NCBI RefSeq assembly: GCF_018380615.1
Contig: NZ_JAGYVZ010000005.1
Coordinates: 124,001-188,000, forward strand
Origin: Flavobacterium psychroterrae
GTDB lineage: Bacteria; Bacteroidota; Bacteroidia; Flavobacteriales; Flavobacteriaceae
DNA length: 64,000 bases
Direction: 5' to 3'
Made by a program: the position numbers and the translations under genes. The notes under the pieces are model-generated. The model worked only from the letters and a program-made list of their open reading frames with translations. It was not told where the DNA came from and did not search any database. This document shows, piece by piece, positions 19,645 through 28,428 of the stretch (positions are counted from its first letter, which is position 1; each line of letters starts with the position of its first letter).

Positions 19645-22026
19645 ATGATTACAAAAAAAATCGGCCTTCTTTTTATACTCCTTTTAACTGCTTTAACTTC
19701 CTTTTCTCAGGAAAAATTTACTTTAAGCGGGACAATTACTGACTTTAAAAACAATGAAACTCTAATTGGTGTTAATATTTACATTCCCTCTCTAAAAATT
19801 GGAACTACAACTAACGAATATGGTTTTTATTCCCTTACCGTTCCTAAAGGCGAACATGAAATTGAAATCAGTTATGTTGGGTATCAAACCATTCAGAAAA
19901 CAGTTAATTTAAATCAAAATACAAAAACGAATTTCGGAATCAACGAAAGCGGCGAAGACCTACAGGAAGTTGTAATTAAAGATAACCGAGGAAAAATTAA
20001 TATCAAATCTCCGGAAATGAGTGCCAATAAACTTTCTATTGCCACCATAAAAAAAATGCCTGTTGTTATGGGCGAAGTCGATGTTTTAAAATCTATTTTA
20101 TTACTTCCGGGAGTTACAAATGCCGGCGAAGGAGCTTCAGGATTTAATGTACGCGGTGGCGGAGCTGATCAAAATTTAATATTATTAGATGAAGCTACGA
20201 TATTTAATTCCTCTCACGTATTTGGATTTTTTTCTGTTTTTAATCCTGATGCTATAAAAGATTTAAAATTATACAAAGGCGGAATTCCAGCTCGCTATGG
20301 CGGAAGAGCCTCTTCTGTATTAGATATTTATCAGAAGGACGGAAACAGTAAAGAATTTCATGTAAATGGGGGAATTGGATTAATTTCAAGCCGAATTCTT
20401 GCCGAAGGTCCAATCGTAAAAGATAAAGGTTCATTCCTAATTGGCGGAAGAGCATCTTATGCACATTTATTCTTAAAACTATCAGAAGACCAAAAAGATA
20501 ACACAGCTTATTTTTATGATTTAAACACAAAATTAAGTTATAAATTAAACGACAATAACAGCTTGTATTTATCAGGTTATTTTGGTCGTGATGTTTTTAG
20601 TCTCAATAAAAGTTTTACGAATACTTACGGAAATTCCACTTTAAATTTGCGCTGGAATCATTTATATTCTGATAAATTATTTGCCAATTTATCCTTGATT
20701 TATAGTGACTATTATTACGGACTTGATCTGGATTTTGTAGGTTTCAAGTGGGATTCCGGAATCAAAAATTACAATATCAAGTACGATTTCAAAAACTACA
20801 TTTCAGATAAATTCAAATTAAATTATGGCGTAAACGGAATTTATTATGAATTTAATCCCGGAACTATTAAGCCAAGTAACGACACATCTGGAATTAATCC
20901 GGATCAACTAGATAAAAAATATGCTTTTGAACCGTCTGTTTATATCGAAGCAGAAAATCAACTTTCGAAAAAAATTACGGTTTCTTACGGATTGCGTTAC
21001 AGTTTATTTTATCGCTTAGGCTCGTCTACAATTAATTATTATGAGAATAACGAACCTGTTACTTTCAATACTGATATGCAGATTTATGAAAAAGCTACAC
21101 CAACATCAACAAAATATTTCGGCAAAAATAAAGAGATTCAGAATTATAACAATTTAGAACCACGCTTTTCAGTTGCGTATCAATTAAATGATGATCAGTC
21201 AATTAAAGCAAGTTATAATAGAATGGCGCAATATCTTCAATTGATTTCGAACACCTCATCACCTACTCCATTAGATGTCTGGATGCCAAGTGACAATTAT
21301 ATCAAGCCACAAATTGCAGATCAGGTTGCTTTGGGTTATTTTAGAAACATCAATAATGGCGCTTATTCTGTAGAAGTGGAAACTTACTACAAGAAAATTC
21401 AAAACCGATTGGATTATATCGATGGTGCTGATTTAATTGCAAATGACGCAATTGAACAAGTTATCCTGAACGGACGTATGCGCGCCTATGGTGTCGAATT
21501 TATGATCAAGAAAAATGAAGGCAAATTAAACGGATGGATTTCGTACACCTTATCAAAATCACAACAACAAACTCCAGGAAGAAATGCAGACGAAACAGGA
21601 ATCAACAACGGACAATGGTACAGTTCTGCTTATGATAAAACACATAATTTAGCCGTTACATCAGCTTATAATTTAAACGAAAAATGGTCTTTTGGAGCTA
21701 ACTTTGCTTTGCAATCCGGTCAGCCCGTAACGTATCCTAACGGTCAATATGAATATTTAGGAATCACGGTTCCTAATTACGGACAAAGAAATGAAAACCG
21801 TTTGCCGGCTTATCATCACTTAGATGTTTCGGCAACTTTAACACCCAGAACAAATAAGGACAGAAACTGGAAAGGCGAATGGGTTTTTAGCATTTATAAC
21901 TTATACAATCGCCATAACGCAGCTTCAATCAATTTTCGTCAAAATGTTGATACGGGCGCAAATGAAGCGGTACAAACATCTATTTTCGGAATTGTTCCTG
22001 CTGTTAGTTATAATTTTAAATTTTAA
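19645..22026 (+). CDS. TonB-dependent receptor with carboxypeptidase-like N-terminal domain
   Basis: Outer-membrane gated barrel importing an unknown ligand with TonB energy. I use the second Met because it starts a standard signal peptide (TKKIGLLFILLLTALTSFSQ). A carboxypeptidase D regulatory-like domain follows (LSGTITDFKNNETLIGVNIY), then a plug (VLLLPGVTNAGEGASGFNVRGG-like region with NLILLDEATIFN) and a barrel to a C-terminal aromatic residue (VSYNFKF). It lacks the SusC-type length (about 1000 aa). The next gene is a DUF4249 lipoprotein, a pairing common in Bacteroidota, so they probably form one uptake complex. Confidence 0.93.
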   Translation: MITKKIGLLFILLLTALTSFSQEKFTLSGTITDFKNNETLIGVNIYIPSLKIGTTTNEYGFYSLTVPKGEHEIEISYVGYQTIQKTVNLNQNTKTNFGINESGEDLQEVVIKDNRGKINIKSPEMSANKLSIATIKKMPVVMGEVDVLKSILLLPGVTNAGEGASGFNVRGGGADQNLILLDEATIFNSSHVFGFFSVFNPDAIKDLKLYKGGIPARYGGRASSVLDIYQKDGNSKEFHVNGGIGLISSRILAEGPIVKDKGSFLIGGRASYAHLFLKLSEDQKDNTAYFYDLNTKLSYKLNDNNSLYLSGYFGRDVFSLNKSFTNTYGNSTLNLRWNHLYSDKLFANLSLIYSDYYYGLDLDFVGFKWDSGIKNYNIKYDFKNYISDKFKLNYGVNGIYYEFNPGTIKPSNDTSGINPDQLDKKYAFEPSVYIEAENQLSKKITVSYGLRYSLFYRLGSSTINYYENNEPVTFNTDMQIYEKATPTSTKYFGKNKEIQNYNNLEPRFSVAYQLNDDQSIKASYNRMAQYLQLISNTSSPTPLDVWMPSDNYIKPQIADQVALGYFRNINNGAYSVEVETYYKKIQNRLDYIDGADLIANDAIEQVILNGRMRAYGVEFMIKKNEGKLNGWISYTLSKSQQQTPGRNADETGINNGQWYSSAYDKTHNLAVTSAYNLNEKWSFGANFALQSGQPVTYPNGQYEYLGITVPNYGQRNENRLPAYHHLDVSATLTPRTNKDRNWKGEWVFSIYNLYNRHNAASINFRQNVDTGANEAVQTSIFGIVPAVSYNFKF

Positions 22027-22063
22027 AAAACCAATTTCTGTAAAAAGAAACAAAAGATATATC

Positions 22064-22885
22064 ATGAAAAAAGCAACCTTATTAATCGTACTTTTCATAT
22101 CGATTTTCGTTACAAGTTGTGAGGAAGTTGTTGATGTTGATCTCGATACCGCACCTCCAAAATTAGTAATTGAAGCCGCCATAAACTGGCAAAAAGGAAC
22201 AACAGGAAATCAGCAAACTATAAAATTAAGCACAACTACCGGTTATTTTGAAAATGTAATTCCAACGGTTTCAGGAGCAACAGTTTTTATACAAAACAGC
22301 CAAAACGAGCACTTTAATTTTACTGAAATTCCAAAAACCGGCAGGTATGTTTGTACTAACTTCAAGCCTGTAATTGACGAAACCTACATTTTAACCGTAA
22401 TTAGTAACGGAATTACTTATAATGCCACTGAAATGATGAAACCTGTAGCTCCAATCACACGCATAGAACAAAATGACGAAGGCGGAATTACAGGCGATGA
22501 AATCGAAGTTCGTGCTTTTTATAACGATCCGCCTGATGTAGATAATTTTTATTTGTATAAATATGTCTACTCGAATAAAATTACCTCAACGTATTATGTA
22601 AGTGAAGATAAATTTTTTCAGGGAAATGAATACTTCAGTTCATCAGATGATGACGATCTAAAAATTGGCGATGAAGTTGAAATTACACATTACGGAATTT
22701 CAAAACAATACTACAATTATATGAGCATTTTAGTGAGTATTGCAGGAAACAATTCCGGAGGACCCTTTCAATCTCCGCCGGCAACAGTAAAAGGAAACAT
22801 CATGAATATCACTAACAAAGAAAATTATCCGTTAGGTTATTTTTCGCTTAGTGAAATCGATATAAAAAAACACAAAATTCAATAA
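22064..22885 (+). CDS. DUF4249 outer-membrane lipoprotein, partner of the TonB receptor
   Basis: This 273-aa lipoprotein has signal KKATLLIVLFISIFVTSC and then the DUF4249 opening EEVVDVDLDTAPPKLVIEA. An Ig-like beta-rich region follows. The start is the Met that gives the lipoprotein signal; an upstream in-frame Met lies inside the receptor gene. The gene starts 37 bp after the receptor stop. By analogy with SusD-like partners it may be the surface lipoprotein of the transporter, though DUF4249 function is not established. Confidence 0.88.
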   Translation: MKKATLLIVLFISIFVTSCEEVVDVDLDTAPPKLVIEAAINWQKGTTGNQQTIKLSTTTGYFENVIPTVSGATVFIQNSQNEHFNFTEIPKTGRYVCTNFKPVIDETYILTVISNGITYNATEMMKPVAPITRIEQNDEGGITGDEIEVRAFYNDPPDVDNFYLYKYVYSNKITSTYYVSEDKFFQGNEYFSSSDDDDLKIGDEVEITHYGISKQYYNYMSILVSIAGNNSGGPFQSPPATVKGNIMNITNKENYPLGYFSLSEIDIKKHKIQ

Positions 22886-22890
22886 TTAAT

Positions 22891-23373
22891 ATGGTAGCCA
22901 GAATTGAAATTTTATCCGAGAAAAAATTAATTGGTAAACACATTGTAATGTCATTTATCGAAAACAAAACATTTCAATTATGGAGCTCTTTCATGCCAAG
23001 ACGAAAAGAAATCAAGAACCCAGTAGATTCTAATCTATATTCCCTTGAAGTATTCCCTGAAGGTCATTTTAATAATTTTGATCCAAATAATAGTTTTCAA
23101 AAATGGGCAGCAGTCGAAGTTTTTGATTTTGAAGAGATTCCTTCTGAAATGGAAACTCTCATAATTCCAACCGGATTATATGCCGTTTTTGTTCATAAAG
23201 GTCCACAAAGTGAAGCTCATAAAACCTATCATTCCATTTTTGTAGAATGGCTGCCCAATTCAGAATATACTGTTGATGAAAGGCCTCATTTTGCAGTAAT
23301 GGGAGATAAATACAAAAAAGAAGATCCTGAATCTGAAGAAGAAATCTGGATTCCGATAACTAATAAAGCTTAA
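22891..23373 (+). CDS. GyrI-like / AraC effector-binding-domain protein
   Basis: Stand-alone GyrI-like small-molecule-binding domain (160 aa, no DNA-binding helix-turn-helix). The domain begins with EILSEKKLIGKHIVMSFIEN and closes with RPHFAVMGDKYK and EEEIWIPI. Such proteins bind hydrophobic ligands, and some hydrolyse them. It follows DUF4249 by 5 bp, so it may be read from the receptor operon, but a functional link is not evident. Confidence 0.82.
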   Translation: MVARIEILSEKKLIGKHIVMSFIENKTFQLWSSFMPRRKEIKNPVDSNLYSLEVFPEGHFNNFDPNNSFQKWAAVEVFDFEEIPSEMETLIIPTGLYAVFVHKGPQSEAHKTYHSIFVEWLPNSEYTVDERPHFAVMGDKYKKEDPESEEEIWIPITNKA

Positions 23374-23486
23374 TTTTTTGCCACAAATTTCAGTGATTAA
23401 AAAAATGTCTTTTGATTATAATAATGAATATGTAAAAAACAATTTGAATTAATCTTTTAAATCTGTCGCTAAAAAAACAAAACATT

Positions 23487-23927
23487 ATGCTAATAGAAAC
23501 ACTAAAATCCCTTTTCAACAGGGATTTAAATAAACTAAAACTCGAAATAGAATCGTATCAAAATGAAAGCCAAATCTGGGTAATTGATAAAAACATATCC
23601 AATTCAGGAGGAAATCTTTGCCTCCATTTAATTGGAAACATCAATACTTACATTGGAGCTGAATTAGGAAAAATAGATTATATACGAAATCGTCCTTTAG
23701 AATTTTCTTTAAAAGATATTCCAAGATCAGAATTATTAAGCAAAATTGACAATACAATTTTGGTTGTAAATAATACCCTTGATACTTTAACCGAAAAAGA
23801 TTTAGAAGCCATTTATCCACAAATTGTATTCGAAAAAGAAATGACAACAGGTTTCTTTTTGGTTCACCTTTCCACACATTTAGCCTATCATTTAGGACAA
23901 ATCAATTATCACCGCAGGTTATTTTAA
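23487..23927 (+). CDS. DinB-family protein
   Basis: Four-helix DinB/YfiT-type fold, 146 aa, cytoplasmic. The expected His ligands for a divalent metal are visible in LHLIGN (about residue 46) and in the C-terminal HLAYHLGQINYHRR. Members include damage-induced proteins and thiol transferases, but most have unknown activity. The stop codon is followed at once by the CAGTCTCAGT repeat block. Confidence 0.8.
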   Translation: MLIETLKSLFNRDLNKLKLEIESYQNESQIWVIDKNISNSGGNLCLHLIGNINTYIGAELGKIDYIRNRPLEFSLKDIPRSELLSKIDNTILVVNNTLDTLTEKDLEAIYPQIVFEKEMTTGFFLVHLSTHLAYHLGQINYHRRLF

Positions 23928-23935
23928 GATTTTTA

Positions 23936-24082
23936 GTCTCAGTATTCAGTCTCGGTTTACAGTCTCAGTTTACAGTTAAAAGTTAACTCAGCACCGCAAA
24001 CTATGACTGCGACTGAATACTGTAACTATAACTGCGACTGAATACTGAATACTGTAACTGAATACTGTAACTGAAAACTATT
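23936..24082. repeat. CAGTCTCAGT / ACTGAATACTG inverted repeat cluster after dinB-like gene
   Basis: The left part is built from CAGTATTCAGTCTCGG and CAGTTTACAG words, and the right part from CTGCGACTGAATACTG words, including two adjacent copies of TACTGTAACTGAA. The two halves are complementary in mosaic fashion. It begins 8 bp after a stop codon, like the other two clusters. Confidence 0.82.
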
Positions 24083-24160
24083 AAAAAACCCTCAACATAT
24101 GTAAATGTTTAAAAATTAGAATTAAGCAACCTTTGCTATAATTAATTCAAAATTCTAAAC

Positions 24161-24622
24161 ATGAAACATTTACTTCTTATTTTATTATCTCTTTCTGCAT
24201 TTACTGCAAAAGCACAAACCTTCAAAAATCCCGCTTCTTTATTTGATCCAACTCCTTATGGTTTTAGTCACGCATCCTCCGTAAATACAACAGGCGAACT
24301 AGTTTACATTTCCGGACAAAGCGGCGGATTAGGAAAAGAACATACCTTGAGCAGCAACTTTAGAGAACAAACACAAGTTGTCTTAAAAAATATCGTAACA
24401 ATTCTGGACAGTTACAATCTAAAGCCAGAGAATGTCATGAAAATAACAATTCTCATCGTTGACCATTCATCTGAAAAACTAAAAATATGGAATGAAGAAA
24501 TTAGCAAAGTATGGAAAAACAAACCTTTCCCTGCAAGTACCTTAATTCCAGTTTCTAAACTAGCTCTCGATGGAATGTTAATTGAAGTAGACGCCGTCGC
24601 TTTTAAAGCAAGTAATTTTTAA
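24161..24622 (+). CDS. Exported RidA-family protein lacking the catalytic Arg
   Basis: This 153-aa Rid/YjgF fold has an N-terminal signal peptide (about residues 1-19, ending AKAQ), which is unusual because RidA normally works in the cytosol on enamine intermediates. The conserved block usually reads PAR(S/T), with the Arg that binds the carboxylate. Here it reads PAST with Ser126 in that place, so imine deaminase activity is unlikely. Conserved Glu in LIEVDAVA is kept. Probably a periplasmic ligand-binding or non-deaminase member; the function is unknown. Confidence 0.82.
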   Translation: MKHLLLILLSLSAFTAKAQTFKNPASLFDPTPYGFSHASSVNTTGELVYISGQSGGLGKEHTLSSNFREQTQVVLKNIVTILDSYNLKPENVMKITILIVDHSSEKLKIWNEEISKVWKNKPFPASTLIPVSKLALDGMLIEVDAVAFKASNF

Positions 24623-24683
24623 ACCATTAAGAGATTAAGAAAAATTAAGTTTTATGCTGTATGAAACTTAATATCTTAATGGT
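24623..24683. terminator. Inverted repeat after the RidA-like gene
   Basis: ACCATTAAGA pairs with TCTTAATGGT, with an inner ATTAAG..CTTAAT extension. It begins at the stop codon. No T-run on the plus strand, so terminator function is uncertain. A run of 7-bp ATCTAAA repeats follows to about 24,722. Confidence 0.5.
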
Positions 24684-24767
24684 AAAAAAAAATCTAAAAT
24701 CTAAAATCTAACCTCTAAAATCTTATCCTTTCGTACATTTACAGCACATTTCAAATCAAAAATCTAA

Positions 24768-25430
24768 ATGTCATCACACCATATCGTACGCGACGACCAG
24801 GAACCAGCATTAATTATTGCAAACGGAGCAGCATGCAATCCGGAATTATTAGGACAATTGCTCGAATGGTCGCCACTCGTTATCGTGCTGGATTCTGCTA
24901 TTGAAAGAGTTATAAAACTTGATATAAAAGTCGATGTACTTTTAGGTGATTTTGATAATGGTTTTGATCCTGAAATCTACAAAACCTCGCAATATCCTAT
25001 CGAAATTGTACACACACCAGATCAGGATAAAACCGATTTAGAGAAAGCTTTTGATTATTTAATCGCCCGCAAAATTCCCGCTGTAAACGTAGTTTGGGCA
25101 ACCGGAAAACGCGCAGATCACACCATTACAAACCTAACCAATATCGTTCGATATCGTAATTTGCTTAAAATCGTAATTCTGGACGATCATTCTAAAATCT
25201 TTTTATTACCAAATAAATTTGAGAAATGGTACACGGCAAAAACGCCTATTTCCTTGATTCCCATTGGCGTTGTTAACGGAATTAATTCTACCAATTTACA
25301 ATATCCGCTAAAAGACGATACTTTGACAATTGGTTACAGAACCGGCAGCAGCAATTCTGTGGCGCAAAATGGCTTAGTCAGTATTACCCATACAAACGGC
25401 GATTTATTGCTGATGGAATGCATGGATTAA
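24768..25430 (+). CDS. thiN: Thiamine pyrophosphokinase
   Basis: Transfers pyrophosphate from ATP to thiamine, giving thiamine diphosphate. Length (220 aa) and motifs fit: ANGAAC near residue 18, the Asp-rich LLGDFD near 58, the TPDQDKTDLEKAF catalytic block near 83, and ATGKRADHT near 111. The C-terminal thiamine-binding part ends in DLLLMECMD. A TACATTTA element, one base off the -7 consensus, lies about 30 bp upstream. Probably monocistronic, with a large inverted repeat following. Confidence 0.9.
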   Translation: MSSHHIVRDDQEPALIIANGAACNPELLGQLLEWSPLVIVLDSAIERVIKLDIKVDVLLGDFDNGFDPEIYKTSQYPIEIVHTPDQDKTDLEKAFDYLIARKIPAVNVVWATGKRADHTITNLTNIVRYRNLLKIVILDDHSKIFLLPNKFEKWYTAKTPISLIPIGVVNGINSTNLQYPLKDDTLTIGYRTGSSNSVAQNGLVSITHTNGDLLLMECMD

Positions 25431-25440
25431 AAAAAATTTG

Positions 25441-25510
25441 TTTCTCGCAGATTTTGCAGATTACGCAGATTGCGCGCATCAGCTTAAATCTTTTTAAAAT
25501 CTGCGAGAAA
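25441..25510. repeat. 70-bp element with perfect 15-bp terminal inverted repeats
   Basis: TTTCTCGCAGATTTT at 25441-25455 pairs perfectly with 25496-25510. The interior repeats GCAGATT words. It lies 10 bp after the thiN stop codon. The following 180 bp to rlmF holds only the rlmF promoter. Confidence 0.8.
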
Positions 25511-25667
25511 AAATTAACACATAGAAACATCATTTTTATATCTAAAGCAAACCAAAAATTTATATTTCGATTGTCTTAATATGCATTTGTAATTTGGAAT
25601 TTTAATATTGGGGTTTCCACAAAGGTCAATCGTTTTCATAATTTTCATTTACCGCAAAAAGAATGAC

Positions 25668-25675
25668 TATCTTTG
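25668..25675 (+). promoter_or_regulatory. -7 promoter element of rlmF
   Basis: TATCTTTG, exact TAnnTTTG match, 16 bp before the preferred start codon. It also shows that an upstream in-frame ATG near 25,608 cannot be the usual start, because it would precede the transcript. Confidence 0.55.
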
Positions 25676-25691
25676 CACGGAAATTTACAAA

Positions 25692-26648
25692 ATGAAAGAA
25701 ACAGACAATTCCGAAAAAAACAATTTACATCCTCGAAATCTTCATCGTTCCCGTTATGATTTTGAACTTCTGATCGCAAATTGTCCCGAATTAAAAGGCT
25801 ACGTTGCCATAAATATTCACGGAATTGAAACGATTGATTTCAGCAATCCGTTAGCAGTAAAAGCGCTTAACAAAGCATTACTACAAACTTATTACGACAT
25901 ACAAAACTGGGATATTCCTAAAAATTATCTTTGTCCGCCAATTCCCGGAAGAACAGATTATATTCATTATTTAGCCGATTTACTTGGCGAGACCAACAAC
26001 GGAGTTATTCCTCAAGGGTCTTCAGTATTAGGTTTAGATATTGGTACAGGCGCTAACTGCATTTATCCTATTTTAGGAAATGCCATTTATGATTGGAGTT
26101 TTGTGGGAACGGATATCGACGAAAATGCAATAGAAAATTGCAGCAAAATCATCGAGGCAAACCCAAAATTAATAGACGCAATAAGTTTACAGCAACAAAC
26201 CGAATCTCGTTTTATCTTTAAAAATATTATTACGCCCGAAGATCGTTTTACGTTCACCATTTGTAATCCCCCATTTCATTCTTCTGCCGAAGATGCGAAT
26301 CAAAGTACAGTTCGTAAAGTTTCTAATTTAACGAAGGAAAGAAAAAAAACAAATCCAGTCCTGAATTTCGGAGGTCATAATGCCGAACTATGGTGCGACG
26401 GCGGGGAAATTGGTTTTGTAACCCAAATGATTTATGAAAGCTCAAAATTTGCCATGCAATGTTTGTGGTTCACCACTTTGGTTTCAAAACGAGAAAATCT
26501 TTCAAGCATTTACAAAACACTAAATAAAGTAAATGCATCTGTTGTAAAAACAATCGATATGGCTCAAGGTCAAAAAACAAGCCGAATTGTTGCCTGGACA
26601 TTTTTAAGTGATAGTCAGCAAAAAGCGTGGAAGTTTTTAGAATCATAA
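25692..26648 (+). CDS. rlmF: 23S rRNA (adenine(1618)-N6)-methyltransferase
   Basis: SAM-dependent enzyme methylating A1618 of 23S rRNA. Residues about 20-110 form the RlmF-specific N-terminal region (LHPRNLHRSRYDFELL, then CPPIPGRTDYIHYLADLL). The SAM motif is GLDIGTGANCIYPILG and the N6-adenine catalytic motif is NPPF in CNPPFHSS. Length from this start is 318 aa, near the E. coli protein (308). The start is set by the position of the -7 element. Confidence 0.93.
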   Translation: MKETDNSEKNNLHPRNLHRSRYDFELLIANCPELKGYVAINIHGIETIDFSNPLAVKALNKALLQTYYDIQNWDIPKNYLCPPIPGRTDYIHYLADLLGETNNGVIPQGSSVLGLDIGTGANCIYPILGNAIYDWSFVGTDIDENAIENCSKIIEANPKLIDAISLQQQTESRFIFKNIITPEDRFTFTICNPPFHSSAEDANQSTVRKVSNLTKERKKTNPVLNFGGHNAELWCDGGEIGFVTQMIYESSKFAMQCLWFTTLVSKRENLSSIYKTLNKVNASVVKTIDMAQGQKTSRIVAWTFLSDSQQKAWKFLES

Positions 26649-26696
26649 ATCTTGTTTTTATTTATTGTTTTGTAACTTCGTGTAAATTATATTACT

Positions 26697-26927
26697 ATGA
26701 ATACTCTTGAACTTAAGAATATTTTGATATCTGAAATTTCAAAAATTGATGATGAATCATTTTTATCTGCTTTAAAAACCATTTTAGACAGTCGGAGCAA
26801 TTCTTCAAAGAATTATTTGACTCAATATAATGAAGAACTAAAAGTTGCTGAAGAAGAGATTGAAAATGGAAATTTTTATTCTCACAAAGAGGTTATTGAT
26901 AAAATCGAGCAATGGAAAAAGAAATAA
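26697..26927 (+). CDS. Putative antitoxin of a RelE/ParE-type module
   Basis: Small acidic protein (76 aa). Predicted helical N-terminus (NTLELKNILISEISKIDDESF) and a C-terminal tail with EELKVAEEEIENGNFYSHKEVIDKIEQW, a pattern typical of short antitoxins that wrap around ParE/RelE toxins. It overlaps the next gene by 16 bp, the classic antitoxin-first arrangement. The DNA-binding part, if any, is not obvious. Identified mainly from context. Confidence 0.7.
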   Translation: MNTLELKNILISEISKIDDESFLSALKTILDSRSNSSKNYLTQYNEELKVAEEEIENGNFYSHKEVIDKIEQWKKK

Positions 26928-27214
26928 TTTGGTCAATTACTGCTCAAAATCAGCTTGAAAAAATTTATTTTTCCTTATTAAAAGAATCTAAGACTGAGCA
27001 CATTCCAATTAAAGTTATTAATGAAATTACTAATTCAGTTACTATTTTAATTAAAAATTGGGAAATCTATGAAGTAGATGAAATGAAAATCTTAAATAAT
27101 GGTACTTATAGAGCTTTCCAAATTTATAACTATAGAATATCTTACAGAATTACTTCTAATACAATTCGAATTTTAAGAATTAGACATACAAGTCGAAATC
27201 CAAAAGCATTATAA
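26912..27214 (+). CDS. RelE/ParE-family toxin
   Basis: This 100-aa protein fits the RelE/ParE fold. The N-terminal IIWSITAQNQLEKIYFSL is the usual helix-pair opening, followed by a beta-rich half with GTYRAFQIYNYRISYRI and the closing ILRIRHTSRNPKAL. The R-H-T-S-R-N-P ending is common in ParE-like proteins. Target (ribosome-bound mRNA or gyrase) cannot be told from the sequence. Translationally coupled to the antitoxin gene. Confidence 0.78.
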   Translation: MEKEIIWSITAQNQLEKIYFSLLKESKTEHIPIKVINEITNSVTILIKNWEIYEVDEMKILNNGTYRAFQIYNYRISYRITSNTIRILRIRHTSRNPKAL

Positions 27215-27296
27215 TTATGATACTTTAAAGTAAAATTCTGATACTAAATCGATACGCAATTTGCGTACCTTTAAACGTAAATTGAATTTTATAACT

Positions 27297-28235
27297 ATGC
27301 CAAAATTATACTTTAGAATACTATTATTACTTTTACTGACAGGCTGTTCGTCTACTAAAAAAGTAAAATTTGACGATTACGTTTTTAAAACTAAAAGTGA
27401 AAAACAAGCTTATATAAATTCATACGACAAAGCCCTAAAACTTTGGGACATTCCTTATTCCGAAGAAAATGTAAAAACTACGTACGGAACGGCTCACGTT
27501 ATAATGGCAGGTCCAAAAAACGGAAAGGACTTAGTTTTACTCCACGGAATGGACGCCAGTTCAACAATGTGGTTTCCTAATATTAAACCTTTAGCCAAAA
27601 ATCATCGTATTTATGCTATTGATTTTATGATGGAACCCAGTAAATCTACTTTGACATCAAAACCACTTTCATCAGAAGAAATCATGCTTTTGTATAATGA
27701 AGTTTTTGATCATTATAAATTAAAGAAATTTGATATTGTAGGAGCTTCTCGTGGTGGCTGGATTGCGACTTTATTAGCGACTAAAAGAGTAAATTCTATT
27801 GATAAAATAGTTTTATTAAGTCCGGCACAAACTTTTAAATTTATAGACAAAGTTGGCAAAACAACTTCTGCCTTAATGCTGAAATTATTTCCAAGCGAAA
27901 AGAAATTCGGAAAAACATTAAAAACATTTTCAACACATCCTGAAAAAATTAGTCCTATTTATAAACGACAATTTTATCTGGCCAATAAATATGCAAAATC
28001 AAATTCTAGCATGCTTAAAATGACACCTTTTTCGGATAAGGAATTAGAGTCAATTAAAAATCCGGTTTTAGTTTTAATAGGCGATCATGACGTTATCAAT
28101 TCTGACGAAAGTCTAGAACGAGCACAAAAATATTTAGTCAATAGCAAAACACAAATGGTCAAAGATGCAGGACATTTTTTATCAATTGATCAATCTAAAA
28201 TCGTGAACGATGCGATGATTAATTTTTTAGAATGA
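27297..28235 (+). CDS. Lipoprotein alpha/beta hydrolase
   Basis: Envelope-anchored hydrolase. The chosen Met gives a lipoprotein signal with lipobox LTGC (Cys17); an upstream in-frame Met would spoil it. Core motifs are LLHGMDASS near 82, nucleophile Ser151 in GASRGG, acid in IGDHDVIN and base in DAGHFLS near the C-terminus. Size 312 aa. Resembles 2-hydroxymuconate-semialdehyde hydrolase-like proteins by fold only. Substrate unknown. A long inverted repeat follows. Confidence 0.83.
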   Translation: MPKLYFRILLLLLLTGCSSTKKVKFDDYVFKTKSEKQAYINSYDKALKLWDIPYSEENVKTTYGTAHVIMAGPKNGKDLVLLHGMDASSTMWFPNIKPLAKNHRIYAIDFMMEPSKSTLTSKPLSSEEIMLLYNEVFDHYKLKKFDIVGASRGGWIATLLATKRVNSIDKIVLLSPAQTFKFIDKVGKTTSALMLKLFPSEKKFGKTLKTFSTHPEKISPIYKRQFYLANKYAKSNSSMLKMTPFSDKELESIKNPVLVLIGDHDVINSDESLERAQKYLVNSKTQMVKDAGHFLSIDQSKIVNDAMINFLE

Positions 28236-28243
28236 TTTTTTTC

Positions 28244-28365
28244 GCCACGAATCACACAAATTTTCTGGAATTATTTAAAATTGATTTTATAAATTCATCA
28301 TCAAAAATATAATTTTTAAATTCTGTTATTTTATAAAAATTCGGGCAATTCGCGTAATTCGTGGC
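28244..28365. repeat. Long imperfect palindrome, CCACGAAT type
   Basis: GCCACGAAT at the left end pairs with ATTCGTGGC at the right end, with further complementary words inside. It starts 9 bp after the hydrolase stop. A related sequence lies at 33.0 kb. Confidence 0.7.
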
Positions 28366-28428
28366 AACTCTTTTTTATAGAATTCAAACTTTGTATCTTT
28401 ACAAAACTAATCTTTTCATCCTTCAAAA

